From Variovorax boronicumulans (GTDB lineage Bacteria > Pseudomonadota > Gammaproteobacteria > Burkholderiales > Burkholderiaceae_C), in contig NZ_JARXVG010000005.1 of NCBI RefSeq assembly GCF_029892485.1, positions 310,001 through 374,000 on the forward strand: a stretch of 64,000 bases of DNA. Reading direction: 5' to 3'. Under the pieces are notes generated by a model. The model did no database searches. It had not been told where the DNA came from and saw nothing but the letters and a program-made list of their open reading frames with translations. The position numbers and the translations under genes are program-made. Below are positions 42,866-51,530 of this stretch, one piece after another. Numbering within the stretch: the stretch's first letter is position 1; the number at the start of each line of letters is the position of its first letter.

Positions 42866-43308
42866 GCATCGGCGCGGCGTTCTACGCCTTCGACCGCTAC
42901 CGGCTGCGCGGGCTGGTCATCGATCCGTCCAGCGTGTCGGGTTTCCTCCATTCCCCCGAGGACCAGGGCGGACCGCACGCCAGCCAGACGGTCGAGCAGG
43001 CCTGGGACGTGGTGCGCGCGCTGCTGCCCGAGGCGGTGGACGGCGAAGAGCTCGATGGCACCGACGGCCTGGGCTGCATCTACCTCACTGCCAGCCATGT
43101 CGAGCGCGCGGCGGCCCGGCTGGCGCGGCGCAGCGTGCCGGAAGCGATGGCGCGGTTCACCGGCGAACCGGCGCAGTTCGCCGAGCTCTATTGGGCGAAG
43201 GTGTGGCAGAACGGCGCCGAGGACCTCGCGGATTTCATGGAAGGCGTGAAGCGCTTCTTCGCCGCGGCGGCCGAGCGCCGCGATGCGGTCGTTTTCTACA
43301 TCGTCTAG
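42862..43308 (+). CDS. DUF1877-like (YfbM) protein
   Basis: 148 residues, no signal or membrane segment. The pattern QTVEQAWDVVRALLP, followed by a C-terminal WAKVWQNGAEDLADFMEGVKRFF, resembles the DUF1877/YfbM family, often found near tetratricopeptide or immunity-type proteins. The role is unknown. The GTG start overlaps the stop of the TM2-TPR gene. Its TAG stop shares bases with the stop of the converging MocR gene (CTAG), leaving no room for a terminator. Confidence 0.6.
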   Translation: MSIGAAFYAFDRYRLRGLVIDPSSVSGFLHSPEDQGGPHASQTVEQAWDVVRALLPEAVDGEELDGTDGLGCIYLTASHVERAAARLARRSVPEAMARFTGEPAQFAELYWAKVWQNGAEDLADFMEGVKRFFAAAAERRDAVVFYIV

Positions 43309-44765
43309 CCGGCCGGCGCGCGCGGTGTCTTGCGCGTGGCCGACACGATCTCGCCCAGCCGCTGCAGCCCCGCATCCACCGCCTTCGAATACGGCCAGCC
43401 GCAGTTGATGCGCAGGTAGTTGTCGAAGCGCCCCGAGTTGGAGAACTGCGCGCCCGGCGACACCAGCATCTGCTCGCGCAGCGCCGCCTCGAACACGGTG
43501 ACCGAGGAGCGCTGCTCGGGCAGCTCGACCCACAGCTGCAGGCCGCCGCGCGGCAGGTTCAGCCGCGTGCCCGGCGGAAAGTATTTCGCGATGGCGTCCG
43601 CCGTCTGGTCGCGCTGCACGTGCAGCCGGTCGCGCAGGCGCCGCAGGTGGCGGTCGTAAGCGCCGCTCGCAATGAACTCGCCCGCGGCGATCTGCGCCAG
43701 CGCCTCGTTGTTGCGCGTCTGCGCGTACTTGAGCATTTCCACCTGCGCATGCCAGCGCCCGGCGGTGATCCAGCCCAAGCGCAGGCCCGGCGCCAGCACC
43801 TTGTGCAGCGAGGCGCAATAGATCACGTTGCCCGTGCGGTCCCACGACTTGGCCGCGCGCAGCGGCACCTCGGCCTCCACCAGGTCGCTGTAGGTGTCGT
43901 CTTCGACGAGCGCAATGCCGTGGCTCTCGCACAGCTGCACGAGGCGCTGCTTGTGGGCATCGGGCATCACGCTGCCGATGGGGTTCTGCAGATGCGGCAC
44001 CACCACCACGGCCTTGATGTCGTCGTAGGTGTGGATGGCCAGGTCCAGCGCCTCGATCGAGATGCCGGTCTGCGGACTGGTGGGAATTTCCAGCGCGCGC
44101 ATGCCCAGGCTCTCGAGCACCTGCAGCAGGCCGTAGAAAGTGGGCGATTCCACGGCCACGGTGTCGCCGGGCTTGGCGACGGCGCGCAGCGCGAGGTTCA
44201 GCGCCTCGATGCAGCCGTTGGTGACCAGCACCTCGTCGGGCGACACCGTCATGCCGATGCGCAGGTTGCGTTGCGCCACGGCTTCGCGGAACTGTTCATG
44301 GCCCTTCTGGGACGAGGCGGTGGTCAAGAGCTCGGGCCGCTGGCGCAGCGCGCGCGTCATCGAATTGCGCAGCGCCTCGGCCGGGTAGAGCTCGGGGGCC
44401 GCGCGTGCGATGGCGAAGTTGAGCTTCACGCCCGCATGCCGACCGCGCGCCATGAAGGTGGCCATGCGGGTGCGCATGTTGACGAACTGCGCGGGGTCCG
44501 GCGGCACGTCGGCCACCGGTTCTTCCATCGGCGCGATGGCCAGGCGCTGCGGCCGGCGCACGAAGTAGCCCGAGCGGTCGCGCGCCTCGACCCAGCCGTC
44601 GCTCTCCATCGCGCGGCACAGCTGCAGCGCGGTCGAGAGGCTGATCTCGTGCAGGCGCATGAGGGTGCGCAGCGATGGCAGCTTGTCGCCCTGCTTGAGC
44701 GAGCCGGTGTGGATCGCGTCCACGTAGTGCGCTGCGAGTTGCCGGTAGAGCGGTAGCGAGTCCAT
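43305..44765 (-). CDS. MocR-type regulator (GntR HTH + aminotransferase-like domain)
   Basis: 486 residues. The N-terminal winged helix of GntR type (LYRQLAAHYVDAIHTGSLKQGDKLPSLRTL) is followed by a fold-type-I aminotransferase domain with the PLP lysine in ASLHKVLAPGLRLGWI and the substrate/PLP segment VEDDTYSDL. Such PdxR/MocR proteins use PLP or an amino acid adduct as effector and usually control a divergent gene. ATG 44765 (MDSLPLYRQL) is chosen because the HTH then starts at its normal distance. The divergent neighbour is a DUF2917 gene, 188 bp away. Confidence 0.88.
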   Translation of the reverse strand: MDSLPLYRQLAAHYVDAIHTGSLKQGDKLPSLRTLMRLHEISLSTALQLCRAMESDGWVEARDRSGYFVRRPQRLAIAPMEEPVADVPPDPAQFVNMRTRMATFMARGRHAGVKLNFAIARAAPELYPAEALRNSMTRALRQRPELLTTASSQKGHEQFREAVAQRNLRIGMTVSPDEVLVTNGCIEALNLALRAVAKPGDTVAVESPTFYGLLQVLESLGMRALEIPTSPQTGISIEALDLAIHTYDDIKAVVVVPHLQNPIGSVMPDAHKQRLVQLCESHGIALVEDDTYSDLVEAEVPLRAAKSWDRTGNVIYCASLHKVLAPGLRLGWITAGRWHAQVEMLKYAQTRNNEALAQIAAGEFIASGAYDRHLRRLRDRLHVQRDQTADAIAKYFPPGTRLNLPRGGLQLWVELPEQRSSVTVFEAALREQMLVSPGAQFSNSGRFDNYLRINCGWPYSKAVDAGLQRLGEIVSATRKTPRAPAG

Positions 44766-44797
44766 GGCGTCGATGCTCCCCCAAACGGACATCCAAA

Positions 44798-44836
44798 AAC
44801 AGATGCAGTTGAACGGGAAAACGACCATAACAGATG
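44798..44836. promoter_or_regulatory. Direct repeats in the MocR-DUF2917 divergent gap
   Basis: AACAGATG occurs at 44798-44805 and 44829-44836, 31 bp apart (three turns) and in the same orientation. MocR/PdxR regulators bind direct repeats upstream of their own genes, so these are candidate operators. Short motif, low certainty. Confidence 0.35.
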
Positions 44837-44953
44837 GGCTGCCGGATGGCTGTTCCGGTGCGAATGGCCGTTGGCTGTGCCTGTTTTTTGAGCGCCCGAA
44901 TTTCTACGATCTGGACTCGCCGAATCGCTTTTCACTCACCTTCGAGGCCCGCC

Positions 44954-45292
44954 ATGATCACCACCCTGTCCCAAGCACCCGACTCCATCGTCCTGGAGCC
45001 GGGCCAGTCCCTGCGCACCTGCGTCGATGCGGGCACCTGGCTGCAGGTGGCCGAAGGGCGCGTGCGGGTCGTGTCGCCGCCGGGCTGGTTCGGCGGCACG
45101 GTGTTCATGAGCGAGACGGTGCTCGACGAAGGCGATGTGCATCGCATCGAGCACGGCGGGTGGATCGAGGTGGCGGCGTTGACGCCTGTGCACCTGCGGG
45201 TTCATGTACCGGCGGTGTCGCTCGCGCCGGCTTCGGCTTGTTCGGAGGCTCGGCCTGTGATGCGCTTCGTGCGGCTGCTCACTGGCTGGTAG
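44954..45292 (+). CDS. DUF2917 protein, first copy
   Basis: 112 residues, small cupin-like beta-rich protein without signal peptide. It has SIVLEPGQSLRTCVDAGTWLQVAEGRVRVV followed by VLDEGDVHRIEHGGWIEVAAL, the DUF2917 pattern. The function is unknown. It diverges from a MocR regulator. A second DUF2917 gene at 57512 also diverges from a regulator (LysR), so genes of this family may be regulator-linked in this genome. ATG 44954 is chosen on the shared N-terminal pattern. Confidence 0.7.
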   Translation: MITTLSQAPDSIVLEPGQSLRTCVDAGTWLQVAEGRVRVVSPPGWFGGTVFMSETVLDEGDVHRIEHGGWIEVAALTPVHLRVHVPAVSLAPASACSEARPVMRFVRLLTGW

Positions 45293-45324
45293 CGGGGGTA
45301 TTCAGGGCGTGTGCGCAGGCCACC

Positions 45325-45535
45325 GGGTACTCCCCTCCGCGAATGTCCTCCGGCCTGCGGCCTCCCCCTTGATTTCGCTGCGGGGAGCACCCGATGCCCT
45401 GCGCACTTGGACGCGATGTTGGTGTGCGGCCGATCAACCAGTGCTCTGAAAACGAGCGCGTCGATGGGGTGCCTTGCGCAGCGAAATCAAGGAGGAGGCC
45501 GCAGGCCGGGGGACATTCGCGGAGCAAGGTACCCC
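45325..45535. repeat. Long inverted repeat with 68-70 bp arms between DUF2917 and otsA
   Basis: The left arm (45325-45392) and right arm (45466-45535) are reverse complements with scattered mismatches. Both contain CTCCGCGAATGTCC and GGCCTGCGGCCTCC in one orientation and TTGATTTCGCTGCG near the inner end. The loop is about 73 bp. It separates the converging DUF2917 (+) and otsA (-) genes and could terminate both, but the size is far beyond a normal terminator. Confidence 0.75.
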
Positions 45536-45566
45536 GTCGGCGCGATCGCCGCCCCGAACAGCAGCC

Positions 45567-46952
45567 TCAGCGTTCGCTGGCCGCCTCGCGCAATGCGTCG
45601 AGGAAGGTGCGTCGCCACCAGTGAATGTCCTGCTCGCGGATGCGCGACAGCAATTTCTGGTGTCGTTCGCGCCGCTCTTCCAGCGGCATCTGCAGCGCCT
45701 GCTGCACCGTCTCCGCCGTGCCGTGGGTGTCGTACGGATTGACCAGCAGCGCTTCCTTCAACTGCTCCGCTGCACCGGCAAAGCGCGACAGCACCAGCAC
45801 GCCCGGATCGGCCGGGTCCTGCGCCGCGATGTATTCCTTCGCGACGAGGTTCATGCCGTCGCGCAACGGTGTGACCAGTCCGACCGCGGCTGCGCGGCAC
45901 AGCCCCGGCACCCGCTTGCGCGCCACCATGCGGTGGATGTAGCGCACCGGCATCCAGTCGAGCTCGCCGTAGTCGCCGTTGATCGCGCCGCACAGCGATT
46001 CGAGTTCGCGCCGGATGTCGCCGTACGCATCGACCGTCTCGCGCGTGGGCGAGGCGATCTGGATCAGCGTGGCGCTGCGCCGGTTTTCGGGGTAGTTGGC
46101 GAGCAGTTCGCGGAATGCGCGCACCCGCTGCGGAATGCCCTTGGAGTAATCGAGCCGGTCGATGCCCAGCAGGAGGCGCCGGCTCGAGTATTCGCGCTTC
46201 ATGGTCTCGTACATGTCGCGCGATTCCTTGGCGTGCGTGAGCGCCACGAACTCGTCCACGTCGATGCCGATCGGAAAGGCGCTGCATCGCACCGTCTGCC
46301 CATAGGCGCGGTACATGTCGTTGCCCAGGTACTCGCCGTGCGCCTCGTTGCGCACGTAGTGCTCGAAGTGCTGCACGTCCTGCTGGGCCTGGAAGCCGAT
46401 CAGGTCATAGGAGAACAGCGAGCGCATCAGCCACTCGTGCTGCGGAATGGCCGCCACGATGATCTGCGGCGGCAGCGGAATGTGCAGGAAGAAGCCGATG
46501 CGCTGCTTGCATCCCATGGCGCGCAGCTCGGCGGCGAGCGGCATCAGGTGGTAGTCGTGGATCCAGATGATGTCGTCGTCCTTCAGCATCGGCAGCAGCT
46601 TGCGCGCGAACAGCTGGTTCACGCGCCGGTAGCCGCCGATGAAGCCGGCCTCGAAGTGGGCCAGGTCCAGGCGGTTGTGGAACACCGGCCAGAGCACGTC
46701 GTTGCTGTAGCCCAGGTAGTAGGCGTCGTGGTCCTCGCGGCTCAGGTCGATGGTGGCCAGCGTGACCTTGCCGGCCTGGTGCTTGTGCAGCTCGCCTTCG
46801 CCGGTGGGGCCGTCTTCCACGATCTGGCCGCTCCAGCCGAACCAGAGGCCGCCGCTTTGCTGGAGGCTTTCGCCGAGTGCGACGGCCAGGCCGCCGGCGG
46901 CGGGCTTGCGTGGGTCTGCCACGCGGTTGGAAACGACGACGAGGCGACTCAT
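45567..46952 (-). CDS. otsA: Trehalose-6-phosphate synthase
   Basis: 461 residues, GT20 family. It makes trehalose 6-phosphate from UDP-glucose and glucose 6-phosphate. Conserved segments: VVSNRVADP at the N-terminus, [42 protein letters not shown] and a C-terminal [17 protein letters not shown] 46952 follows GGAGGCTCC. It is the last gene of the operon otsB-GH15-otsA; a dispersed repeat lies between it and the GH15 gene. Confidence 0.94.
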   Translation of the reverse strand: MSRLVVVSNRVADPRKPAAGGLAVALGESLQQSGGLWFGWSGQIVEDGPTGEGELHKHQAGKVTLATIDLSREDHDAYYLGYSNDVLWPVFHNRLDLAHFEAGFIGGYRRVNQLFARKLLPMLKDDDIIWIHDYHLMPLAAELRAMGCKQRIGFFLHIPLPPQIIVAAIPQHEWLMRSLFSYDLIGFQAQQDVQHFEHYVRNEAHGEYLGNDMYRAYGQTVRCSAFPIGIDVDEFVALTHAKESRDMYETMKREYSSRRLLLGIDRLDYSKGIPQRVRAFRELLANYPENRRSATLIQIASPTRETVDAYGDIRRELESLCGAINGDYGELDWMPVRYIHRMVARKRVPGLCRAAAVGLVTPLRDGMNLVAKEYIAAQDPADPGVLVLSRFAGAAEQLKEALLVNPYDTHGTAETVQQALQMPLEERRERHQKLLSRIREQDIHWWRRTFLDALREAASER

Positions 46953-46962
46953 GGAGCCTCCC

Positions 46963-47054
46963 TGCGGCCGCCGCCGGGCCGCCCCAAGGCGGGCCGCGCC
47001 TCCCCCTCGGGGGGTGGAGTTACACGAGCGAAGCGAGTGAAAAGCCGGGGGGCT
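46963..47054. repeat. Dispersed repeat, copy A (inside the trehalose operon)
   Basis: The segment GGGGTGGAGTTACACGA and its flanks TGCGGCCGCCGCCGGGCCGC and GTGAAAAGCCGGGGGGCT recur in opposite orientation at 56278-56345. Copy A carries two short extra stretches of about 15 and 5 bases. It contains a CCCCCTCGGGGGG hairpin. Confidence 0.8.
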
Positions 47055-47061
47055 GTCGTTG

Positions 47062-48984
47062 TCATATGCAGGAATCCCAGGGAGCGGACAGACGCACAGC
47101 CGCATTGATGATGCCGACCATCGAATAGGTCTGCGGAAAGTTGCCCCACATCTCGCCCGTGACCGGGTGGGTGTCTTCGGACAGCAGGCCCAGCGGGTTG
47201 CGCGCCGCGAGCATGGTCTCGAAGATCTGGCGTGCCTCGGCCTTGCGGCCGATCTTGGCAAGTGCGTCGATGCGCCAGAAGGTGCAGATGTTGAAGGCGG
47301 TCTCGGGCTTGCCGAAATCGTCGGCCGCTTCGTAGCGGCGCATGTAGGGGCCGTCGCAGAGCGACTTTTCCATCGCGTCCACGGTGGAGATGAAGCGCGG
47401 GTCGCGCGCGTCGATCAGGCCCACCTCGACCATCAGCAGGATGCTCGCGTCGAGCTCGTGTCCGCCGAAGCTCTCGGCAAAGGCCTGGCGTTCTTCGCAC
47501 CAGGACTTTTCGAGAATCTCTTCTTTCATGCGCGCGGCATGGCCGTGCCAGTAGGCGGCGCGGTCGGGCAGCTCCAGGGTGCGCGCGATCTTGGAGAGCC
47601 GGTCGCAGGCGGCCCAGCTCATCAGCGCCGAGCTGGTGTGCACGCGTGCGCGTGTGCGCAGCTCCCACATGCCGGCGTCGGGTGTGCCGTAGACGCGCAC
47701 GGCTTGCTCGCCGACCGCCTCGAGGTGTGGAAACTCGGCCACGCCCGCACGGGCGAGCAGCCGGTGATCGTGAAAGGCCTGCGCCGCGCCGAGCACGATG
47801 TTGCCGTACACGTCGTGCTGGAAATGCTCCTGCGCCTGGTTGCCCACGCGCACCGGGCCCATGCCGCGGTAGCCGGGAAGACCTTCGACGAACGACTCGG
47901 GCAGTTCGCGCTCGAGGCCGATGCCGTACAGCGGCTGGATGTGCTCGCCGTGCGAGCCGATGACCACGTTGCCCAGCCACCGCAGGTAGTCTTCCATGGT
48001 GCCCACTTCGCTCAGCGAGTTGAGCGCGCGCACCACGAAGAAGGCATCGCGCAGCCAGCAGTAGCGGTAGTCCCAGTTGCGCTGGCTGCCCGGCGCCTCG
48101 GGGATGCTGGTGGTCATCGCGGCGACGATGGCTCCGGTGTCCTCGTACAGCGAGAGCTTGAGCGTGATGGCTGCGCGGATCACCGCGTCCTGGTATTCAA
48201 ACGGAATCGCGAGGCGCTTGCTCCAGGTGCGCCAGTACGAAATGGTCTCCTGCTCGAACTTGCGCGCGGTGTCGGCAATGCCGTCCAGCAGCGTCTCGTC
48301 CACGCCGAACATGAAGTTGTACTCGCGCGAGATCACGAAGGGCTGGCGCGAGAGGATGTGCGAGATCGAGGCGTCGGTGTTCAGCCGCAGCGTGACGTCG
48401 GGGCCGACATAGCGGATGTGGTTGCTGCCGCGCGTCACCTCGATGGGCTCCGAGGCGCCCCACTGGAAGCGCGGGTCCAGCGACACGCGGATGCGCGGCG
48501 CACCGGCAATCGGGCGCACGCGGCGCACCATCATCAGCGGGCGGAAGTAGCGCGAGCGGCTGTAAAAGCGCGGCGCGAAGTCGGTGATCTCGATGCCCTG
48601 GCCGGCGCTGTCGAAGAGCTGCGTGCGCAGCACGGCGGTGTTCGGCTCGTACCACTGCTTGGCCTCGGCGAAGTCCTCGATGTCGATGCTCCAGGCGCCG
48701 GCGCCTTCGCCAGGATGCAGCAGCGCGTTGAACACCGGGTCGCCGTCGAAGCGCGGCAGGCAGCACCAGACCGCGCGGCCGCGCGCATCGATGAGCGCGC
48801 TGTAGGCGCAGTTGCCGATCACGCCGACGTTCAGCGATGGCTCTGCCGGTGGCGCGAAGCCGCGCGGTCCGGGCGCCGCGGCGGCCTGCACGTCGACCGG
48901 CGCGCGGTCGTCGGGCCCGGCGGCATCGGCCAGGGACTGGCCGGCGCGGTCCTCGGGCGCCTCCGGCAGTTGTTGTTCGCTCAT
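47062..48984 (-). CDS. Glycoside hydrolase family 15 protein of the trehalose operon
   Basis: 640 residues. The N-terminal super-sandwich domain starts at NVGVIGNCAYSALIDARGRAVW, followed by an alpha/alpha barrel with QRNWDYRYCWLRDAFFV (conserved Trp-Arg-Asp for substrate binding) and PETAFNICTFWRIDALAKIG near the C-terminus. GH15 includes glucoamylases and trehalases. In proteobacterial otsB-GH15-otsA operons this protein is linked to trehalose or glucan metabolism, but the substrate here is inferred. There is no signal peptide, so it is cytoplasmic. The ATG overlaps the otsB stop (ATGA). Confidence 0.87.
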   Translation of the reverse strand: MSEQQLPEAPEDRAGQSLADAAGPDDRAPVDVQAAAAPGPRGFAPPAEPSLNVGVIGNCAYSALIDARGRAVWCCLPRFDGDPVFNALLHPGEGAGAWSIDIEDFAEAKQWYEPNTAVLRTQLFDSAGQGIEITDFAPRFYSRSRYFRPLMMVRRVRPIAGAPRIRVSLDPRFQWGASEPIEVTRGSNHIRYVGPDVTLRLNTDASISHILSRQPFVISREYNFMFGVDETLLDGIADTARKFEQETISYWRTWSKRLAIPFEYQDAVIRAAITLKLSLYEDTGAIVAAMTTSIPEAPGSQRNWDYRYCWLRDAFFVVRALNSLSEVGTMEDYLRWLGNVVIGSHGEHIQPLYGIGLERELPESFVEGLPGYRGMGPVRVGNQAQEHFQHDVYGNIVLGAAQAFHDHRLLARAGVAEFPHLEAVGEQAVRVYGTPDAGMWELRTRARVHTSSALMSWAACDRLSKIARTLELPDRAAYWHGHAARMKEEILEKSWCEERQAFAESFGGHELDASILLMVEVGLIDARDPRFISTVDAMEKSLCDGPYMRRYEAADDFGKPETAFNICTFWRIDALAKIGRKAEARQIFETMLAARNPLGLLSEDTHPVTGEMWGNFPQTYSMVGIINAAVRLSAPWDSCI

Positions 48985-49787
48985 CCGGGATTCCTCGGTT
49001 CTTCTGTTTTCTGTTCGGTGTTCGCAGGGGGTTGTGCCACCAGCATGTCGCGTGCCTGCACCAGCCATTCGTAGACGGCGCGCGGCGACTCGAGCCGGTG
49101 CAGTGCCAGGCTCGGCCCCGAGCCGACCTTGATCGCGATGCCGCCGCGCGGCTGCACGACCGCGAAGCCGCTCTCGTCGGTGGTGTCGTCGCCCGCGAAG
49201 ACCGGCGTGCGGCCCGCGAAGGGCGGCTCGGTCATGAAGGCATCGATGGCAATGCCCTTGTTGACGCCCGCGGGCTTGACCTCGAACACGAACTTGCCGT
49301 GCATGAGTTCGAGCTCGGGATGGTTCTGGATGGCGCGTGACATCGCATCGCGGCACACGGCTTCCAGCTGCGGCGCGAGCCGGTAGTGCAGGGCGATGGC
49401 GGCGTGCTTGCGCTCCACCAGCAGGCCTTCGTGCACGCGCGCGAGTTCGTTGGCGATCTCCAGGATGGGCACGAGGTCGGGTGCGTGCTGCTCCTGCATG
49501 TGGCCCTTGGCATCGCGGCGCTGCACGCCGTGCTCGCCGGCTGCAGGGAGCCTGAGCGGCGCGAGAAAACGGTCGATCGAATCGATCTGGCGCCCCGACA
49601 CCACGGCCAGGGCGCCGCCGAGCTGGTCGCGCAGGTCGCTCAGCAGGGCGACGAGCGCGGGAGGGATCTCGATGGCCTCGGGGGTGGGCGCGAGGCCGAC
49701 CAGCGTGCCGTCGAAGTCGAGGAAAAGGGCGGCGTTCCGGCCCAGCGGAGGAGGCAACTGGACGTTGCTGTCGGAGGACTTTGGCAT
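48981..49787 (-). CDS. otsB: Trehalose-6-phosphate phosphatase
   Basis: 268 residues from ATG 49787. HAD-superfamily phosphatase with nucleophile Asp in LFLDFDGTLVG, SGRQIDSIDRFLAPL, and the Mg-binding AGDDTTDESGF. It removes phosphate from trehalose 6-phosphate to give trehalose. A further in-frame ATG at 49811 is possible; neither has a strong ribosome binding site. It is the first gene of the trehalose operon and is coupled to the GH15 gene. Confidence 0.92.
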   Translation of the reverse strand: MPKSSDSNVQLPPPLGRNAALFLDFDGTLVGLAPTPEAIEIPPALVALLSDLRDQLGGALAVVSGRQIDSIDRFLAPLRLPAAGEHGVQRRDAKGHMQEQHAPDLVPILEIANELARVHEGLLVERKHAAIALHYRLAPQLEAVCRDAMSRAIQNHPELELMHGKFVFEVKPAGVNKGIAIDAFMTEPPFAGRTPVFAGDDTTDESGFAVVQPRGGIAIKVGSGPSLALHRLESPRAVYEWLVQARDMLVAQPPANTEQKTEEPRNPG

Positions 49788-49877
49788 TGGGAAAAACCAT
49801 AACACGGGCATCTGACGCCGCGTGTCGGCCAAAACCGGACGTGCTGCGCGGCGGGCGCCGCGACCTGCTGATCTCTC

Positions 49878-50042
49878 TCAGGCAGGCCGCGTGGCCAGGC
49901 CCGGCATGAAATCGCCCAGCATGCGCAGCAGCGTGGCTGCGCTCACCGGCTTGGTGACCGGCGAGACCGCGCCCGAGCGGCTGCAGCGCGTGCGCGCCTA
50001 CGGCGTTCCGGTGCTGTTCACCAGCACCTCGGCGGCATTCAC
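49878..50042 (-). pseudogene. Possible remnant of a response-regulator receiver domain
   Basis: The minus-strand frame between the cca stop and 49878 reads EVLVNSTGTP, a TAG stop (49995-49997), then ARTRCSRSGAVSPVTKPVSA followed by ATLLRMLGDFMPGLATRPA and a stop. The segment VTKPVSAATLL has the look of a receiver-domain C-terminus (the conserved Lys-Pro and the last helix), and LVNSTGTP fits the preceding beta strand. The 5' part is missing because cca occupies it. This is pattern recognition over about 55 residues and could be chance. Confidence 0.35.
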
Positions 50043-50067
50043 CCGATCGATGCCATCGGGCCGGTCT

Positions 50068-51330
50068 TCAGGCTTGCAGCGATGTCGCCACGGCCTCGAT
50101 GCGCGCGCGGTGGATGGCATCGCCGATCTGCGGCCCGGTGGCGCCCGACTGCTGCGCCTGGCGTGCGACCACGTCGGTGGGCACGGCCGCCGCGGTGGCC
50201 AGCACGGCGAGCAGGCGCTCCCGCTGCGGATAGGGCTTGTCCTCGAAACCGAGCCGGCCGCGCGCATCGCATTCGCAGGCCAGCAGCACCTCGGCAAAGC
50301 GCGCGGGCTTGCGGAAGGCGTCGCAGCGCTCCAGCAGGCGCACCAGCGGCGCCGCATCGAGCTCGCCGCTGCGGTGCACGTTGCCGTGCTCGCGCGCCAC
50401 CACCTCGGCCAGCTCGCGGATCTCGACCGGCACGCGCCAGCGGTCGCACACCGCATGCAGCAGGTCGACGCTGCGCTTCTCGTGGCCGATGTGGCGCGGC
50501 AGCACGTCGGCGGGCGTGGTGCCTTTGCCCAGGTCGTGCATCAGGCAGGCGAAGCGCACCGGCAATGAGGCCGAGAGCCGCGCGCTGGTGTCCACGACCA
50601 TCATCAGGTGCACGCCGGTGTCGATCTCGGGGTGATGGAGTTCGGGCTGCGGCACGCCCCAGAGACGATCGACTTCGGGCAGCAGCACGGCGAGCGCGCC
50701 GCAGGTGCGCAGCACCTCGAACATGCGGGAAGGCTGCGTTTCCATCAGGCCGCGCGCGAGTTCCTGCCAGACGCGCTCGGGCACCAGCGCATCGGCTTCG
50801 CCGGCCCGGACCATCTCGTGCATCAGCACCATGGTCTCGGGGGCGACCGAGAAATCGTCGAAGCGCGCGGCGAAACGCGCTACCCGCAGGATGCGCACCG
50901 GGTCTTCTCGGAAGGCGTCGGTCACGTGGCGCAGCAGCCTGTCACGCAGGTCGCGCTGGCCGTGGAAGGGGTCGGCCAGTTTTTCGGGGTCGGGTTCGAA
51001 TTGGCCGTCGGCGCCCACCAGTTCGGCCGGCAGCGCGATGGCGTTGATGGTCAGGTCGCGCCGGGCGAGGTCCTGCTCCAGCGTGACATCCGGCGCGGCG
51101 TGGATGGTGAAGCCGCGGTAGCCGGGTGCGCTCTTGCGCTCGGTGCGGGCGAGGGCGTATTCCTCGCGCGTCTCGGGGTGCAAAAACACCGGGAAGTCGC
51201 GCCCCACGGGCAGGTAGCCGCGGGCGGCCATGTCTTCGGGCGTGGCGCCGACGACCAGCCAGTCGTGGTCGGACACCGGCCGCCCGAGCAGCCGGTCGCG
51301 GACGGCGCCGCCGACGAGAAAGATTTTCAT
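50068..51330 (-). CDS. cca: Multifunctional CCA tRNA nucleotidyltransferase (with HD domain)
   Basis: 420 residues. The N-terminal nucleotidyltransferase domain has FLVGGAVRDRLLGRPVSDHDWLVVG (the GG and DxD motifs) and RRDLTINAIA, with neck and body helices following. The C-terminal HD domain has FACLMHDLGKGTT. Together they add and repair the 3' CCA end of tRNAs and remove 2',3'-cyclic phosphates, as in E. coli CCA. The start MKIFLVGGAVRD is canonical. It diverges from ompW, 200 bp away. Confidence 0.95.
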   Translation of the reverse strand: MKIFLVGGAVRDRLLGRPVSDHDWLVVGATPEDMAARGYLPVGRDFPVFLHPETREEYALARTERKSAPGYRGFTIHAAPDVTLEQDLARRDLTINAIALPAELVGADGQFEPDPEKLADPFHGQRDLRDRLLRHVTDAFREDPVRILRVARFAARFDDFSVAPETMVLMHEMVRAGEADALVPERVWQELARGLMETQPSRMFEVLRTCGALAVLLPEVDRLWGVPQPELHHPEIDTGVHLMMVVDTSARLSASLPVRFACLMHDLGKGTTPADVLPRHIGHEKRSVDLLHAVCDRWRVPVEIRELAEVVAREHGNVHRSGELDAAPLVRLLERCDAFRKPARFAEVLLACECDARGRLGFEDKPYPQRERLLAVLATAAAVPTDVVARQAQQSGATGPQIGDAIHRARIEAVATSLQA

Positions 51331-51404
51331 GGCCGCAGTGTAGGGATGGGCGCTGGGGAATTAGGCGGGGATGAGCGATAGGGATACCCCGCACCCACTA
51401 AATA

Positions 51405-51416
51405 GAACGAGCGTTC
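51405..51416. promoter_or_regulatory. TetR-type operator 1 before ompW
   Basis: GAACG-AG-CGTTC is a perfect inverted repeat with 2-bp spacer, of the size and style bound by TetR/AcrR-family repressors. Together with operator 2 it lies in the cca-ompW divergent gap. Confidence 0.5.
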
Positions 51417-51436
51417 GATAATCCCGGCCGCAAACA

Positions 51437-51448
51437 GAACGAACGTTC
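51437..51448. promoter_or_regulatory. TetR-type operator 2 before ompW
   Basis: GAACG-AA-CGTTC is the same inverted repeat, here extended to the 14-bp palindrome AACGAACGTTCGTT (51438-51451). Its centre is exactly 32 bp from that of operator 1, so two dimers would lie on one face of the helix. No TetR gene is in the window. Confidence 0.55.
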
Positions 51449-51530
51449 GTTTATTTGCTCGAACGCAGCGCCGGCCAACCGCCTCGCGCCGCGTCGGCCG
51501 GGATTTTTCAACCAAAGGAGCATTCACATC

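Noticed and set aside
45325..45535. Possible CRISPR or attachment site
   Set aside because: The repeats are two inverted arms, not multiple direct repeats with spacers, and no cas genes or integrase are present.
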